Shown here piece by piece: positions 15,655 through 23,927 of a stretch of 25,582 nucleotides of DNA. Under the pieces are notes generated by a model. It ran no database searches and was not told the DNA's origin. It saw only the letters and a list, made by a program, of their open reading frames with translations. Numbering within the stretch: position 1 is the first letter of the stretch; each line of letters opens with the position of its first letter. This stretch comes from an uncultured Elusimicrobiales bacterium. Its GTDB lineage: Bacteria > Elusimicrobiota > Elusimicrobia > Elusimicrobiales > Elusimicrobiaceae. Location: contig CAKUKI010000007.1 in the NCBI GenBank assembly GCA_934662565.1, positions 1 through 25,582 of the forward strand. The letters run 5' to 3'. The position numbers were made by a program, and so were the translations under genes.

Positions 15655-17633
15655 TATTTTTCCTCCTGCAAAACACCAAACAGATTTTTGGGGTCTGCGG
15701 CGGCTTTTACCGCACGCAACGCTTCGGGCCAAACCGGCCGGAGCGGGGAAAGCGAGTGCCCTTTTTGGGGTTGGGCAAAAATCTTAAATGTAATTTGCGT
15801 AATCAGGCCTAGCTGCCCCCTACTGCCCGTAAATAAACGGCACAAATTGTATCCGGCGGCGTTTTTCATCACTTTACCGCCGTAAGTAATCATTTCTCCG
15901 CTTGGCAAAATGGCTCTTATCCCCGTCACTTGGCGGGCAAATTCCGGCACGGCATTGACCGCCAAACAACCGCCCAAGGTGCCTTTGTCCGCCACGAACG
16001 AGGCATAAACCCCTTCGGCCGCCAAACGGGCCTGTAAATCTTGGGTGTGTACGCCGGCTTGCACAGTGGCGGTGTAATTTTGCTTGTCTATTTCCAGCAC
16101 TTTATTAAGCCCCCGCGTGCGCAAAGCATGGGGCGCGTTTATTTTACAGCGGGAACCGGCGCCGGTAATTACACTGGTTTCTCCCGCGGCAAAGCGGGTT
16201 TTTATTTGTTCTTGCAAGGCTTTTTCGGCCTCGTCCGGCACGGTTTGCTCTTTGGCTTTTTCATCAAAGTTGACCGGAATAATTTTTTCCGGATTGGACA
16301 AGTTTTGTGGGTCCAAGGCTTGTTTTAGGGCCGCCATAAAGCGCAGGGTGGGGGCATCATACATAAATGCCATGGCGGCGCGTTTTTCCACCCCAACACC
16401 GTGCTCGCCGGATATCGTGCCGCCGCACTGCGCACAGGCGCGCAGAATTTCTTGTTCGGCACGGGCGGTAAGGGCGGCTTGCGGGCGGTTGCGGGCATCA
16501 AACACCAAATGCGGGTGGAAATTGCCGTCCCCCGCGTGGAACAACAGCCCCGCTTTGAGCTGATACTTGCTGATAATTTGGCTGACGGCTTGCAGCGCTT
16601 GCGGCAGTTTACTGCGCGGAACGGTGCCATCGCCCACAATGACATTGGGGGCCATGAGCGTAGTGGCGGCATACGCCGCGCGGCGGCCCGCCCATAGTTT
16701 TTGGCGTTCCGCTTCCGTGCGGGCGGCCTTAAAAGTTTGGCAATGGTTTTGGCGGCAGATTGCTTCCAGCTGCGCCGCCTGCGTTTGGATTTGCTTGGGT
16801 TGCCCGTCCAACTCCAAAATCAGTAGAGCCGCGGCATCCGCCGGATATCCGGCACGGGCATACGCTTCCACCGTGCGCGTGGTGGCGTTATCCATGGCTT
16901 CCACGCAACGCGGAATAATGCCGCGGGCGGCTAAGTCCGTGACGGTTTGGATGCCTTCTTGCAACGAAGGAAACGTGACTAAAAAGGTTTTAATATGTTT
17001 GGGCGCATCCGTCAGGCGTACGCATATTTTGGTAAAAACACCCAAGGTGCCTTCACTGCCACATAAAAAGCCGAGCCAATCCGGCCCAGCACTTTGGCGG
17101 GAAAGCCACACGCGCTGGCCGAGCGGGCTGACCCACTCCGCCCCTAAAATATAATCTGCCGTGCCGCCGTATTTCATACAACGCGCCCCGCTGGCGTTTT
17201 GGGCCAAGTTCCCGCCCAAGGTACATACGCGCGCACTGGCGGGGTCCGGCGCATATAAAAGGCCCCAGCGGGCGGCTTCTTCCTGTAAAGCGGCGGTGGT
17301 TAAGCCGGCTTCTGCTATGGCGTATTTTTCTTGCGTGTTGATTTCCAATAAACGGTTTAAGCGGGTAAAATCTAAAATAACGCCGCCTTTGAGCGCCGCA
17401 CAACCGCCGGCATGGTTGGTGCCCGCCGCGCGCGGTGTAAATGGGACTTGATATTGGTTTAACAGGCGGATAACTGCGGCCACGCAGGCGGTGTCCGGCA
17501 GTAAGGCCACCGCGTCCGGCCGTGTGCGTGAAAGCGAGCAATCGTACGAGTGAAGGGCCAAGGAAAGTTCATCTGTAAGGACATTTTCCGGACCGAGCAG
17601 TTTTTGTAATTGGCTAATAACGCGGGCGTTCAT
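15654..17633 (-). CDS. Fused GlcD-GlcE flavoprotein (glycolate/D-lactate oxidase type)
   Basis: 659 residues. The first about 465 match GlcD: an FAD-binding PCMH domain (TPRAAGTNHAGG 66-77, LGGNLAQNASGARCMKYG 139-156, GSEGTLGV 192-199) and the FAD-oxidase C-domain with GDGNFHPH (368-375), GEHGVGVEK (409-417) and DPQNLSNPEK (441-450). Residues about 470-659 are a second FAD-binding half like GlcE (GAGSRCK, GTLGGCLAVNAV 551-562, KNAAGYNLCRLFTGSRGQLG 590-609). In E. coli these are separate glcD and glcE genes. The fusion plus the overlapping glcF gives a GlcDEF-like complex that oxidises a 2-hydroxy acid. Glycolate and D-lactate cannot be told apart. ATG 17633 lacks a good Shine-Dalgarno. Confidence 0.9.
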   Translation of the reverse strand: MNARVISQLQKLLGPENVLTDELSLALHSYDCSLSRTRPDAVALLPDTACVAAVIRLLNQYQVPFTPRAAGTNHAGGCAALKGGVILDFTRLNRLLEINTQEKYAIAEAGLTTAALQEEAARWGLLYAPDPASARVCTLGGNLAQNASGARCMKYGGTADYILGAEWVSPLGQRVWLSRQSAGPDWLGFLCGSEGTLGVFTKICVRLTDAPKHIKTFLVTFPSLQEGIQTVTDLAARGIIPRCVEAMDNATTRTVEAYARAGYPADAAALLILELDGQPKQIQTQAAQLEAICRQNHCQTFKAARTEAERQKLWAGRRAAYAATTLMAPNVIVGDGTVPRSKLPQALQAVSQIISKYQLKAGLLFHAGDGNFHPHLVFDARNRPQAALTARAEQEILRACAQCGGTISGEHGVGVEKRAAMAFMYDAPTLRFMAALKQALDPQNLSNPEKIIPVNFDEKAKEQTVPDEAEKALQEQIKTRFAAGETSVITGAGSRCKINAPHALRTRGLNKVLEIDKQNYTATVQAGVHTQDLQARLAAEGVYASFVADKGTLGGCLAVNAVPEFARQVTGIRAILPSGEMITYGGKVMKNAAGYNLCRLFTGSRGQLGLITQITFKIFAQPQKGHSLSPLRPVWPEALRAVKAAADPKNLFGVLQEEK

Positions 17634-17659
17634 ATATACCGTTTGTAAAAATCTGGTTG

Positions 17660-17670
17660 CGCATAATGCG
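17660..17670. promoter_or_regulatory. Palindrome in the glcDE / phosphatase divergent gap
   Basis: CGCATAATGCG is a perfect 11-bp dyad in the 86-bp gap between two divergent genes. AT-rich promoter-like DNA (TATACT at 17682-17687) lies close by on the plus-strand side. It could be an operator that serves one or both genes. Short palindromes also occur by chance. Confidence 0.3.
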
Positions 17671-17719
17671 AATGCTTTTTGTATACTATTATTATATTAT
17701 TTAGTGGACCTGTAAAACT

Positions 17720-18514
17720 ATGGCTGACGAAAAAAAGGCGCGTAAACTGGTGGTGGTGGGAGATGTGCACGGACAGTATGATTCGTTTGTGCGTATCTTG
17801 CGCCACGCCGGACTGGTGGACGATGCCTTGCATTGGGCGGGAAAAAACAACCGGTTGCTTCAGATAGGGGATATTTTTGACCGAGGCCCCCAGCCGCGCA
17901 TGGTGGACGATTTATTGGATAAATTACAGCGGGAAGCCGGAGATACGCAGGGGGAAGTAATCCGCCTAATCGGCAACCATGAACTGGAACTGTTGCTAAG
18001 CAATTATTTGATTTCCGGATTCAATAAAGAAGAAGCCAAACTGGTGCGCGATAAACTGCGCCGCCAAGTGTTGGACGGCTCTTTGCGTGCGGCGTATGCA
18101 TACAAGGGGTATTTGTTCACGCATGCGGGCATTACGCGCAAACTGCTTAAAATTTTTGAGCTTCAGCTGGAACACGCCACTCCGGTCAATTTAGCTTTGT
18201 TAATTAATATGATTTTCCGCGAAGCCATTAAGCACGAATTTTACCGCCACCCGATTTTTAACATCAGCATTACCCGCAGCGGGCCGGACCGCTACGGCGG
18301 CATTTTTTGGGAAGATTTAGACGATTTATTAAATTCCTATCCGCAAAGCCCCATTAAACAGGTGGTGGGTCATACCCAAGTGGATAAAATTAATTTGAAT
18401 AACGGCCACAACATTATTCCGGTGGATGTGGGGTTGCACCGCAAGCTGGAATATGTGGTGTTTACGGACGGCGTGCCGGAAGTAAAAGAGGCCCAGCTGG
18501 CCTCCGCCGCTTAA
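17720..18514 (+). CDS. PPP-type metallophosphoesterase
   Basis: 264 residues. The three metal-binding signatures of the phosphoprotein phosphatase family are in order: GDVHGQ (14-19), GDIFDRG (50-56) and GNHE (85-88). Later histidines are in FTHAGI (133-138) and VVGHTQ. It has no signal peptide or membrane segment, so it is cytoplasmic. It could be a bacterial Ser/Thr phosphatase of the Shewanella-like type, or an ApaH-like dinucleotide hydrolase; the motifs do not decide. ATG 17720 is assigned by the longest conserved frame and has no clear Shine-Dalgarno. It is transcribed alone, with its own terminator. Confidence 0.88.
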   Translation: MADEKKARKLVVVGDVHGQYDSFVRILRHAGLVDDALHWAGKNNRLLQIGDIFDRGPQPRMVDDLLDKLQREAGDTQGEVIRLIGNHELELLLSNYLISGFNKEEAKLVRDKLRRQVLDGSLRAAYAYKGYLFTHAGITRKLLKIFELQLEHATPVNLALLINMIFREAIKHEFYRHPIFNISITRSGPDRYGGIFWEDLDDLLNSYPQSPIKQVVGHTQVDKINLNNGHNIIPVDVGLHRKLEYVVFTDGVPEVKEAQLASAA

Positions 18515-18528
18515 ACGCTTGAAACATT

Positions 18529-18562
18529 AAAAAGGAGCCTTCTGAAAAGAGGCTCCTTTTTT
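18529..18562 (+). terminator. Terminator between the phosphatase and ybeY
   Basis: AAAAGGAGCCT (18530-18540) and AGGCTCCTTTT (18550-18560) form a perfect 11-bp stem with a 9-nt loop, followed by TT. The genes on either side converge, and the minus strand also has TTTTTAA after the stem, so it may serve both. Confidence 0.9.
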
Positions 18563-18579
18563 GTAGCTGAAAATGCCTT

Positions 18580-19023
18580 TTAGTGCGGCAAGGTTTGGGC
18601 AATAATTTTTTCGGCACGGCGGTCCATTTCCGCACGTTCAGGCGGGGTGTGGTCGTCCATACCGGTTAGGTGTAAACAACCGTGTACGGCATACATCATC
18701 ATTTCCTGTAAAAACGTATGGCCGAAGTTTTTGGCCTGTTCGCGCGCAACCGGATAGCAGACAAACACATCCCCAAAGGCCCACGGTTCCGCGGTGGAAA
18801 AATCCGGACGGGGTTGGTTGAAGGAAATAACATCCGTCACATAATGGTGGTCTAAATACGCTTTGTTAATGCGCAAAATTTCCGCCTTGTCTACAAAAAC
18901 AATGTTGGTTTCGGCATTTTCCCGTGCGCAAGGTTTTAAGGCCGCCAGCGCCGCTTTTTTGAATAATCCTGTGCGGCGCAAATGCGCGGGAACGTCTGTT
19001 TGATAAAAAATATTTACTTTCAT
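18580..19023 (-). CDS. ybeY: Endoribonuclease YbeY
   Basis: 147 residues. YbeY is a zinc endoribonuclease for 16S rRNA 3'-end maturation and ribosome quality control. The metal motif is HGCLHLTGMDDH (114-125), with His114, His118 and His125. TDVISF (63-68) and FGDVFVC (83-89) match the family. ATG 19023 overlaps the phoH stop (ATGA at 19023-19020), so translation is coupled. An in-frame start 11 codons upstream lies inside phoH and is less likely. phoH-ybeY is a widespread pair. Confidence 0.95.
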   Translation of the reverse strand: MKVNIFYQTDVPAHLRRTGLFKKAALAALKPCARENAETNIVFVDKAEILRINKAYLDHHYVTDVISFNQPRPDFSTAEPWAFGDVFVCYPVAREQAKNFGHTFLQEMMMYAVHGCLHLTGMDDHTPPERAEMDRRAEKIIAQTLPH

Positions 19024-19967
19024 TTGGTTTCCTTTTGCGGGTGTTTTTTCTCCCATTTTTCGTACGCGCTTAAAATGTTTTTAACAAGCGGGTGGCGCAC
19101 CACATCTGCTTGTTCAAACTGGATAAACGCCACGCCGTCCACTTTTTTTAATACGTCTGCCGCCTGTAAGAGGCCGCTTTCGCTTTTGCGGGGCAAGTCT
19201 ATTTGGGTTAAATCCCCGTTCACAATCATTTTGGACTGAACCCCCATGCGCGTTAAAAACATTTTCATTTGGGCCGGAAGCGTGTTTTGGGCTTCGTCCA
19301 AAATAATAAAGGCTTTTTCCAGCGTGCGCCCGCGCATATAAGCCAAGGGTACAATTTCAAGCACGTTGTTGTATTTCATGGCGCGGAAGCGTTCCCCGCC
19401 CAGCATATCGTAAAAGGCATCATAAATCGGGCGCAAGTACGGGTCCACTTTTTCTTCTATATTGCCGGGTAAAAAGCCCAGTTTTTCGCCGGCTTCCACA
19501 ATGGGGCGAGTCACAATCACGCGCTCCACTAGGCCCAGCTCCAGCGCGCGTAAGGCGCACGCGCAGGCCAGAAAGGTTTTGCCGGTGCCGGCGGGACCGG
19601 TGGAGAGCACCAAATCGTTGGCAAAAACGGCCTCTATGTACGCTTTTTGGTTTTCGGTGCGGGCTTCTATCGGGCGGGCGTGTTCCGGCCGGAAAACGAT
19701 ATTATCCGCAAACGGTTTAATGTCTTTCAGCAAGGTGAGCGGCTTTTTCTGTTCCGAAAGGGCCAGCTCTTTTTGGATTTTAGCCAGCGCCTTATCCACG
19801 CGGGAATTGGTGCCTTTAATAGACAGCTCCGCGCCGTCTTCCTGTGCGTTATATTTAATAAAACATTCTACGCGCATTTCTTTTTCCAGCGCGCGCAGTT
19901 TGCTGTCCTGTATGCCCAGTACAAGCAGTAATTCGTCTTGATTTTTTAATTTTACGGTTTTAATCAT
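19020..19967 (-). CDS. PhoH-family ATPase (PhoH/YbeZ type)
   Basis: 315 residues from ATG 19967. An N-terminal domain (about 1-80) precedes the ATPase domain: Walker A GPAGTGKT (124-131), TRPIVEAGEKLGFLPG (153-168), MRGRTLEKAFI (211-221) and Walker B IILDEAQ (221-227). These ATPases pair with YbeY in RNA and ribosome metabolism, as gene order suggests. The start is odd: the ATG lies 3 nt after the T-tract of a strong terminator and has no Shine-Dalgarno. Homology of the N-terminal domain supports this start. An extended frame to 20039 would read through the hairpin and overlap glgC. Confidence 0.93.
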   Translation of the reverse strand: MIKTVKLKNQDELLLVLGIQDSKLRALEKEMRVECFIKYNAQEDGAELSIKGTNSRVDKALAKIQKELALSEQKKPLTLLKDIKPFADNIVFRPEHARPIEARTENQKAYIEAVFANDLVLSTGPAGTGKTFLACACALRALELGLVERVIVTRPIVEAGEKLGFLPGNIEEKVDPYLRPIYDAFYDMLGGERFRAMKYNNVLEIVPLAYMRGRTLEKAFIILDEAQNTLPAQMKMFLTRMGVQSKMIVNGDLTQIDLPRKSESGLLQAADVLKKVDGVAFIQFEQADVVRHPLVKNILSAYEKWEKKHPQKETK

Positions 19968-19970
19968 AAT

Positions 19971-19998
19971 AAAAAACCGCGCGGGTTGCGCGCGGTTT
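19971..19998 (-). terminator. Terminator after glgC, adjacent to the phoH start
   Basis: AAACCGCGCG (19974-19983) and CGCGCGGTTT (19989-19998) form a perfect 10-bp GC-rich stem with loop GGTTG. On the minus strand it is followed by six T (complement of 19971-19976) and then ATTATG, the phoH start. It lies 6 bp after the glgC stop. Confidence 0.85.
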
Positions 19999-20004
19999 GT
20001 GCGG

Positions 20005-21213
20005 TTAAAATTTGCTTTTCCCGCGCGGTATAACCACAATGCCGGACGGGTCTATATAATACTTCTGTGCGTCTGCTTCGGGGTCGTGCCCGATAGTTTG
20101 GCGCGGGGCGGTGGTGTTAAAGCGGTCCATAATTACTTTTTTTAATTTGGCGCCGGCTTTAATTTCGCACGAGTCCATAATCACGCAGTCTTCAATTTCG
20201 GCCCCTTCATGCACAATTACGCCGGAGCTTAACACGCTGTGTTTGATTTTGGTTTTAGGATAAATAATACAGCCGTTGCCCAGCATGGAGTCTATGACCG
20301 TGCCGCCCAAATTTTTGACCGGAGGCAAGCGCGACGCCGTCGTGTTGACGGGCCATTGCGGGTTGTTTAAGTCTAATTTGGGTTTAGGGCCCAGCAAATC
20401 CATATTGGTTTGCCAAAAGGATTCTATGGTTCCCACGTCACGCCAGTAGCCGGCTTCTTCGTACGGTTTGGCTCCGGGGAGCGTTTGGCTTTGGAAGTTA
20501 TACGCAAAGGTGCGGTGGTCCGTTAAGATTTTAGGCAAAATATGTTTGCCAAAGTCCAGCGCGGGCACGTCACAAAACCGCTTTTGCAACACTTGCAAGA
20601 GAACATCCGTATTAAAAATATAGTTGCCCATGGAGGCATACGCCATTTTGGGGTTGCCGGGGATGGGCTGCGGTTTGGCGGGTTTTTCGTCAAACTGCAC
20701 AATGCGGCTGTCTTTATCCACACCCAACACGCCGAAAGCGGACGCCTCTTTAATGGAAACGGAGTTGGCTGCTACCGTCACATCCGCTTTGTTTTTTAAG
20801 TGAAAGTCAATCATTTGGCGCACGTCCATACGGTAAATATGGTCCGCGCCGAAAATGGCTACCAAATCCGGATTAAAATCTTTGACCAGATTGATGTTTT
20901 GGCGTACGGAGTCCGCCGTTCCGCGGTACCAAATTTCACCCAAGCGCATTTGCGGCGGCACGCAAGTTAAAAAGTGGTCCGGAATAATCCCCTCGCTGCG
21001 CCAAGTGGTGCGCAGGTATTCAATTAAACTTTGCGATAAATACTGCACTAACACATACGACGAAAATATGCCGGAATTTACAAAGTTGGACAGTACAAAA
21101 TCCACAATTCTGTAATTACCGCCAAACGGCACGGAAGGTTTGGAGCGGTCTTTAGTCAGCGGATAAAGACGTTCCCCTTTGCCTCCGGCCATGATGATAC
21201 CCAGTATTCTCAT
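20005..21213 (-). CDS. glgC: Glucose-1-phosphate adenylyltransferase
   Basis: 402 residues. It makes ADP-glucose from glucose-1-phosphate and ATP, the committed step of bacterial glycogen synthesis. The nucleotidyltransferase signature MAGGKGERLYPLTKDRSKP (8-26) and FGGNYRIVDFVLSN are at the N-terminus; WYRGTADSVRQN and FGADHIYRMD follow. The last about 110 residues form the left-handed beta-helix domain (VIVHEGAEIEDCVIM and similar hexapeptide-like turns). GAGGGG precedes ATG 21213. It follows thyX by 22 bp. No other glycogen gene is in the window. Confidence 0.96.
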   Translation of the reverse strand: MRILGIIMAGGKGERLYPLTKDRSKPSVPFGGNYRIVDFVLSNFVNSGIFSSYVLVQYLSQSLIEYLRTTWRSEGIIPDHFLTCVPPQMRLGEIWYRGTADSVRQNINLVKDFNPDLVAIFGADHIYRMDVRQMIDFHLKNKADVTVAANSVSIKEASAFGVLGVDKDSRIVQFDEKPAKPQPIPGNPKMAYASMGNYIFNTDVLLQVLQKRFCDVPALDFGKHILPKILTDHRTFAYNFQSQTLPGAKPYEEAGYWRDVGTIESFWQTNMDLLGPKPKLDLNNPQWPVNTTASRLPPVKNLGGTVIDSMLGNGCIIYPKTKIKHSVLSSGVIVHEGAEIEDCVIMDSCEIKAGAKLKKVIMDRFNTTAPRQTIGHDPEADAQKYYIDPSGIVVIPRGKSKF

Positions 21214-21235
21214 AGTTCCCCTCGTTTTATTTAGT

Positions 21236-21928
21236 TTATTCGGAGCCTAACGGCAGTTTGCGGCTTAAATTGTCAAACGCTTCCCAAGACCACGGCATTT
21301 TTTCTTGGAAGATTTTGGCGATTGCATCCGCATAGACGCGTATTTCCCATTGCGCGTGTTTATCGGTGCGCAGGGATAAAAAGTTAAGCAAACTGCGGGC
21401 GTTGACGCTCCAGTAAAATTGGGTATATTGGCAGACGGGCAAAACGCCGCGGGCCATTTCGCGCGCTACGCCGGCTTCAATTAATTTTTTATAAGCGGCG
21501 TAAGAGGCTTCCACACTGTCTTCGTACAGTTTAATCAGGGCGTTTTGGTCCAAGGAAGAAGACGGCACGGAGCCTTGTTTGTTTTTGGTGTCCTGCCCGC
21601 GGAACTGGGCCGGAATATAAAATTCATCCTGCACTTGGGTATAACGCGCGCTGACTTCGTTAAAAGAACCCCAGCGGTGGCGCATCCATTGGCGGGCTAC
21701 AAAAATCGGGCAGCACACGTGGAATTGGAAATAACAATGTTCAAAAGGGGTGTGGTGGGCGTGTTCCAACAGGTATTTAATGAGGCGCTTGTCCTGTTCT
21801 TCCCCTTTGGATACCGCCCCAAAAGATACACGCGCGGAGCTGACCACGCGGTTATCCCCGCCCATAAAATCTACCAAGCGGATAAAGCCTTTGTCCAGCA
21901 AGTCTATTTTTTCGTTAGATTCAGTCAC
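21236..21928 (-). CDS. thyX: Flavin-dependent thymidylate synthase ThyX
   Basis: 230 residues from a GTG start at 21928, chosen because AGGAG lies 5 bp upstream and the family N-terminus fits; an in-frame ATG at 22033 lies inside the upstream gene. ThyX makes dTMP from dUMP with FAD and methylene-tetrahydrofolate. The signature RHRWGSFNEVSARY (83-96) is intact, and HTPFEH (59-64) and the C-terminal SVNARSLLNFLSLR stretch match the family. Its start is 13 bp after the stop of the upstream gene. The cell would not need ThyA if this is the only synthase. Confidence 0.96.
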   Translation of the reverse strand: MTESNEKIDLLDKGFIRLVDFMGGDNRVVSSARVSFGAVSKGEEQDKRLIKYLLEHAHHTPFEHCYFQFHVCCPIFVARQWMRHRWGSFNEVSARYTQVQDEFYIPAQFRGQDTKNKQGSVPSSSLDQNALIKLYEDSVEASYAAYKKLIEAGVAREMARGVLPVCQYTQFYWSVNARSLLNFLSLRTDKHAQWEIRVYADAIAKIFQEKMPWSWEAFDNLSRKLPLGSE

Positions 21929-21941
21929 AGTTTCTCCTAGG

Positions 21942-23252
21942 TTATTTGAAAATTTCCCGCACCGAGGACGTTCCGTCCGGCAAAACTTCCGCCGCCAACA
22001 CGGCATTTGCCGTACAGGCGGTATCGTATACATATCCGTCCAGTTCCACGGTATCGGTAATGGTCAAACGGCCTTTTTGTAAAGTTAGAAAATGTATTTT
22101 ACCGCTTTGGTACATACCAAACATATCGGACAATACCCCCATTTTGGCGGTATTTTCCACGGCGGCCAAGGTGGCGGCGCCTTCGGGCCCGTAGGCTTGT
22201 ACAGACGGATAAAATTTCAGTACATCTTGTTTATATTTTACACGATTTGGAGCTCCGGCGAAAATCCCTTTGCTTTCTGCCTGCCGTTTGTGCTTTAATT
22301 CCGCCCGCAAAGCACCGTTGGAAGCCGTGTAAATAAAACTGTCGGTATCGTCTTCCAATTCGTATTCGTTTACTCCGGTCAGCCAGTTGCGGCGGGTGTT
22401 TAGGCGGTCGTCATCCAATACAAATTTGCCGTTTTTGTAATCCACTTCCCGCGCATTACCGGGGCGTGCGCCCATTACAAACGGTTTTTGGGCCCAGAGT
22501 TCTTTATCCGGCGTACAACCCAGCTCTTTTACGAACCAAGGCAGCGTGTGGGTTTGTACCAGTGTATTGTTTTGGTTTTCCAGCACAGCGGTGGAAATTT
22601 GTTCCCGCGCAGCATGGTAATAGGTGACAAAAATTTGGGCCGAGCCGGTTTCTTTTACGTCCACGGCGGAAAGCGTAATTGGCGTAAATGTTTTGGGCAG
22701 CTGCCACTGTAAGGCTAAGGCCAATTGGTCGCCTGTCGGGTTCCATACACTTACCACGCCGCTTTGGCTTAATGTAAGCACCTGTTGCGGCGCGGAAATG
22801 CGGCCGGCACTGAGGCTGATAATGGTTTGCTCTACCGGCTCATAGATTTTTTGCGCTTTAGCAGAAACGGGTTTTTTATTGGCGGAGGAAGCCGCGGTGG
22901 ACGGAGCGGGGGCTACTTGTGCGGCGGATTCAATAACGGCCTCTGCCCCCAGTGCAAAAGCGGGCGCGTTGGGTATTTCCCCCACGGCATATAATTTTTG
23001 CACTTCCGTTAAAGTGCCAGTGTCGGAATAAGTAAAAATATCGCCCAGATTTTTGCCTGTTTTGGGATTGATGAGTGTTTCCTTGCCGGTAATAATTTTG
23101 AACGTATCCCCTTTGTGAACCGGCTTTTTTAGGGCGGAAGTATCCATATAAAGCCGATGGCCCTGTTGTTTAACCAACGTGGCGTTTTGGGCCCAAAGCG
23201 GGGCCACACTTGCGCATAAAATAAAAAGTAAAGCGGTTTGTTTTATTTTCAT
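21942..23252 (-). CDS. Exported beta-rich protein of unknown function
   Basis: 436 residues from ATG 23252, with a signal peptide (MKIKQTALLFILCASVAPLWAQ region, cleavage near 19-21). Next comes a compact segment (about 25-90) with KKPVHKGDTFKIITGKETLI and NPKTGKNLGDIFTYSDTGTL. This looks like the short beta-domain found in several envelope proteins, FlgT-like in pattern. An Ala/Ser/Pro-rich linker (about 105-130) follows, then a long beta-strand-rich region without clear repeats. I do not recognise its function. An in-frame extension upstream runs back through the mazG gene and is rejected. No Shine-Dalgarno is present; the promoter -10 is 8 bp from the ATG. It leads the thyX-glgC unit. Confidence 0.75.
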   Translation of the reverse strand: MKIKQTALLFILCASVAPLWAQNATLVKQQGHRLYMDTSALKKPVHKGDTFKIITGKETLINPKTGKNLGDIFTYSDTGTLTEVQKLYAVGEIPNAPAFALGAEAVIESAAQVAPAPSTAASSANKKPVSAKAQKIYEPVEQTIISLSAGRISAPQQVLTLSQSGVVSVWNPTGDQLALALQWQLPKTFTPITLSAVDVKETGSAQIFVTYYHAAREQISTAVLENQNNTLVQTHTLPWFVKELGCTPDKELWAQKPFVMGARPGNAREVDYKNGKFVLDDDRLNTRRNWLTGVNEYELEDDTDSFIYTASNGALRAELKHKRQAESKGIFAGAPNRVKYKQDVLKFYPSVQAYGPEGAATLAAVENTAKMGVLSDMFGMYQSGKIHFLTLQKGRLTITDTVELDGYVYDTACTANAVLAAEVLPDGTSSVREIFK

Positions 23253-23260
23253 ATAATAAC

Positions 23261-23289
23261 TGTATAGCATTTTTACGGGGAGCAAACAA
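23261..23289 (-). promoter_or_regulatory. Promoter of the exported protein-thyX-glgC unit
   Basis: On the minus strand TTGTTT (23289-23284), a 17-bp spacer and TATACA (23266-23261). Only 8 bp separate the -10 from ATG 23252, so the predicted 5' leader is about 0-3 nt long. Confidence 0.6.
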
Positions 23290-23310
23290 CCCAAAAATAG
23301 GAGTAATTTT

Positions 23311-23694
23311 ATGAAACATACTTTTAAGGATTTAGTGGAAACCTTTGCCGTGTTGCGCGGGCCGAACGGCTGCCCGTGGGATAAAAAGCAAACGCACGAA
23401 ACATTAATCCAGTGCTTGAAAAACGAATCGCAGGAATTAATAGAAGCTATTGAAAAAAAAGATGTGGAAAATATGAAAGAAGAATTGGGGGACGTGCTTT
23501 TGCAAGTATTAATCCATAGCCAAATTGCGGCGGAAGAAGGCCAATTTACCATTGATGATGTGGTGGATTATTTATATGAAAAACTGCACCGCCGCCACCC
23601 GCATGTTTTTGGCGCAACCGCCCATGCCGCCACACCGGAGGAGGCGCTTGCTTTGTGGAAAGAAATGAAAAAAAAGGAACGGGCGCACCAATAA
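23311..23694 (+). CDS. mazG: MazG-family nucleoside triphosphate pyrophosphohydrolase (single domain)
   Basis: 127 residues. MazG proteins hydrolyse NTPs or dNTPs to monophosphates and clean the nucleotide pool. The typical start LRGPNGCPWDKKQTHETL (15-32) and the metal-binding helices NESQELIEAI and MKEELGDVLLQVLIHS are present, then the LHRRHPHVFG (91-100) block. It is one MazG domain, about half the E. coli protein (263 residues). AGGAG precedes ATG 23311. It is divergent from the exported protein gene and appears to be a single-gene unit. Confidence 0.93.
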   Translation: MKHTFKDLVETFAVLRGPNGCPWDKKQTHETLIQCLKNESQELIEAIEKKDVENMKEELGDVLLQVLIHSQIAAEEGQFTIDDVVDYLYEKLHRRHPHVFGATAHAATPEEALALWKEMKKKERAHQ

Positions 23695-23750
23695 AAAGCT
23701 TGCTTATGATTGGGGGGCTGGGCGCGCCTTATAACGCGCTACAAGCGGCC

Positions 23751-23784
23751 AATAAAAAACCCCCGCATATTATTTCGGGGGTTT
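23751..23784 (-). terminator. Terminator of the minus-strand structured RNA
   Basis: AAACCCCCG (23757-23765) and CGGGGGTTT (23776-23784) form a perfect 9-bp stem with a 10-nt loop. On the minus strand the stem runs into six T, then ATT. On the plus strand it is followed by AGCTC, so it is oriented for minus-strand transcription and does not suit mazG. Confidence 0.85.
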
Positions 23785-23923
23785 AGCTCATTCTTGTCAT
23801 TTTCATGACTTATGTTCCTCTTTCCTAAGGGGGCTCTGTGCTCGGGTCTTAACGCAATCGGGTGGCACGCTGTGCTACCGGCAACTGCAACCAAGGGCTT
23901 CAGGCTGTCCCTAAGTACTGTGT
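23751..23923 (-). ncRNA. Candidate stand-alone structured RNA, about 170-180 nt (6S-like size)
   Basis: No ORF lies in the gap between mazG and the next gene. The minus strand has a promoter, a long fold and its own terminator. From the 5' end, CTTAGGG (23915-23909) can pair with CCCTTAGG near 23831-23824. CTTGGTT (23895-23889) pairs with GACCCGAG (23848-23841) with one bulge. GCAGT (23888-23884) pairs with ATTGC (23858-23854). The tip is a GC-rich hairpin (about 23880-23859). Most G-U pairs in these stems work only on the minus strand; the plus strand would have about five A-C mismatches against one for the minus. A perfect GTCAT-GAAA-ATGAC tetraloop hairpin (23809-23796) precedes the terminator. 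Size and the mid-helix bubble recall 6S RNA, but no signature proves it. Confidence 0.6.
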
Positions 23924-23927
23924 ACTT

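Noticed and set aside
20005..20039. Longer phoH start at 20039
   Set aside because: It would translate through the glgC terminator hairpin and overlap the glgC end; the N-terminal domain pattern begins at the ATG at 19967.
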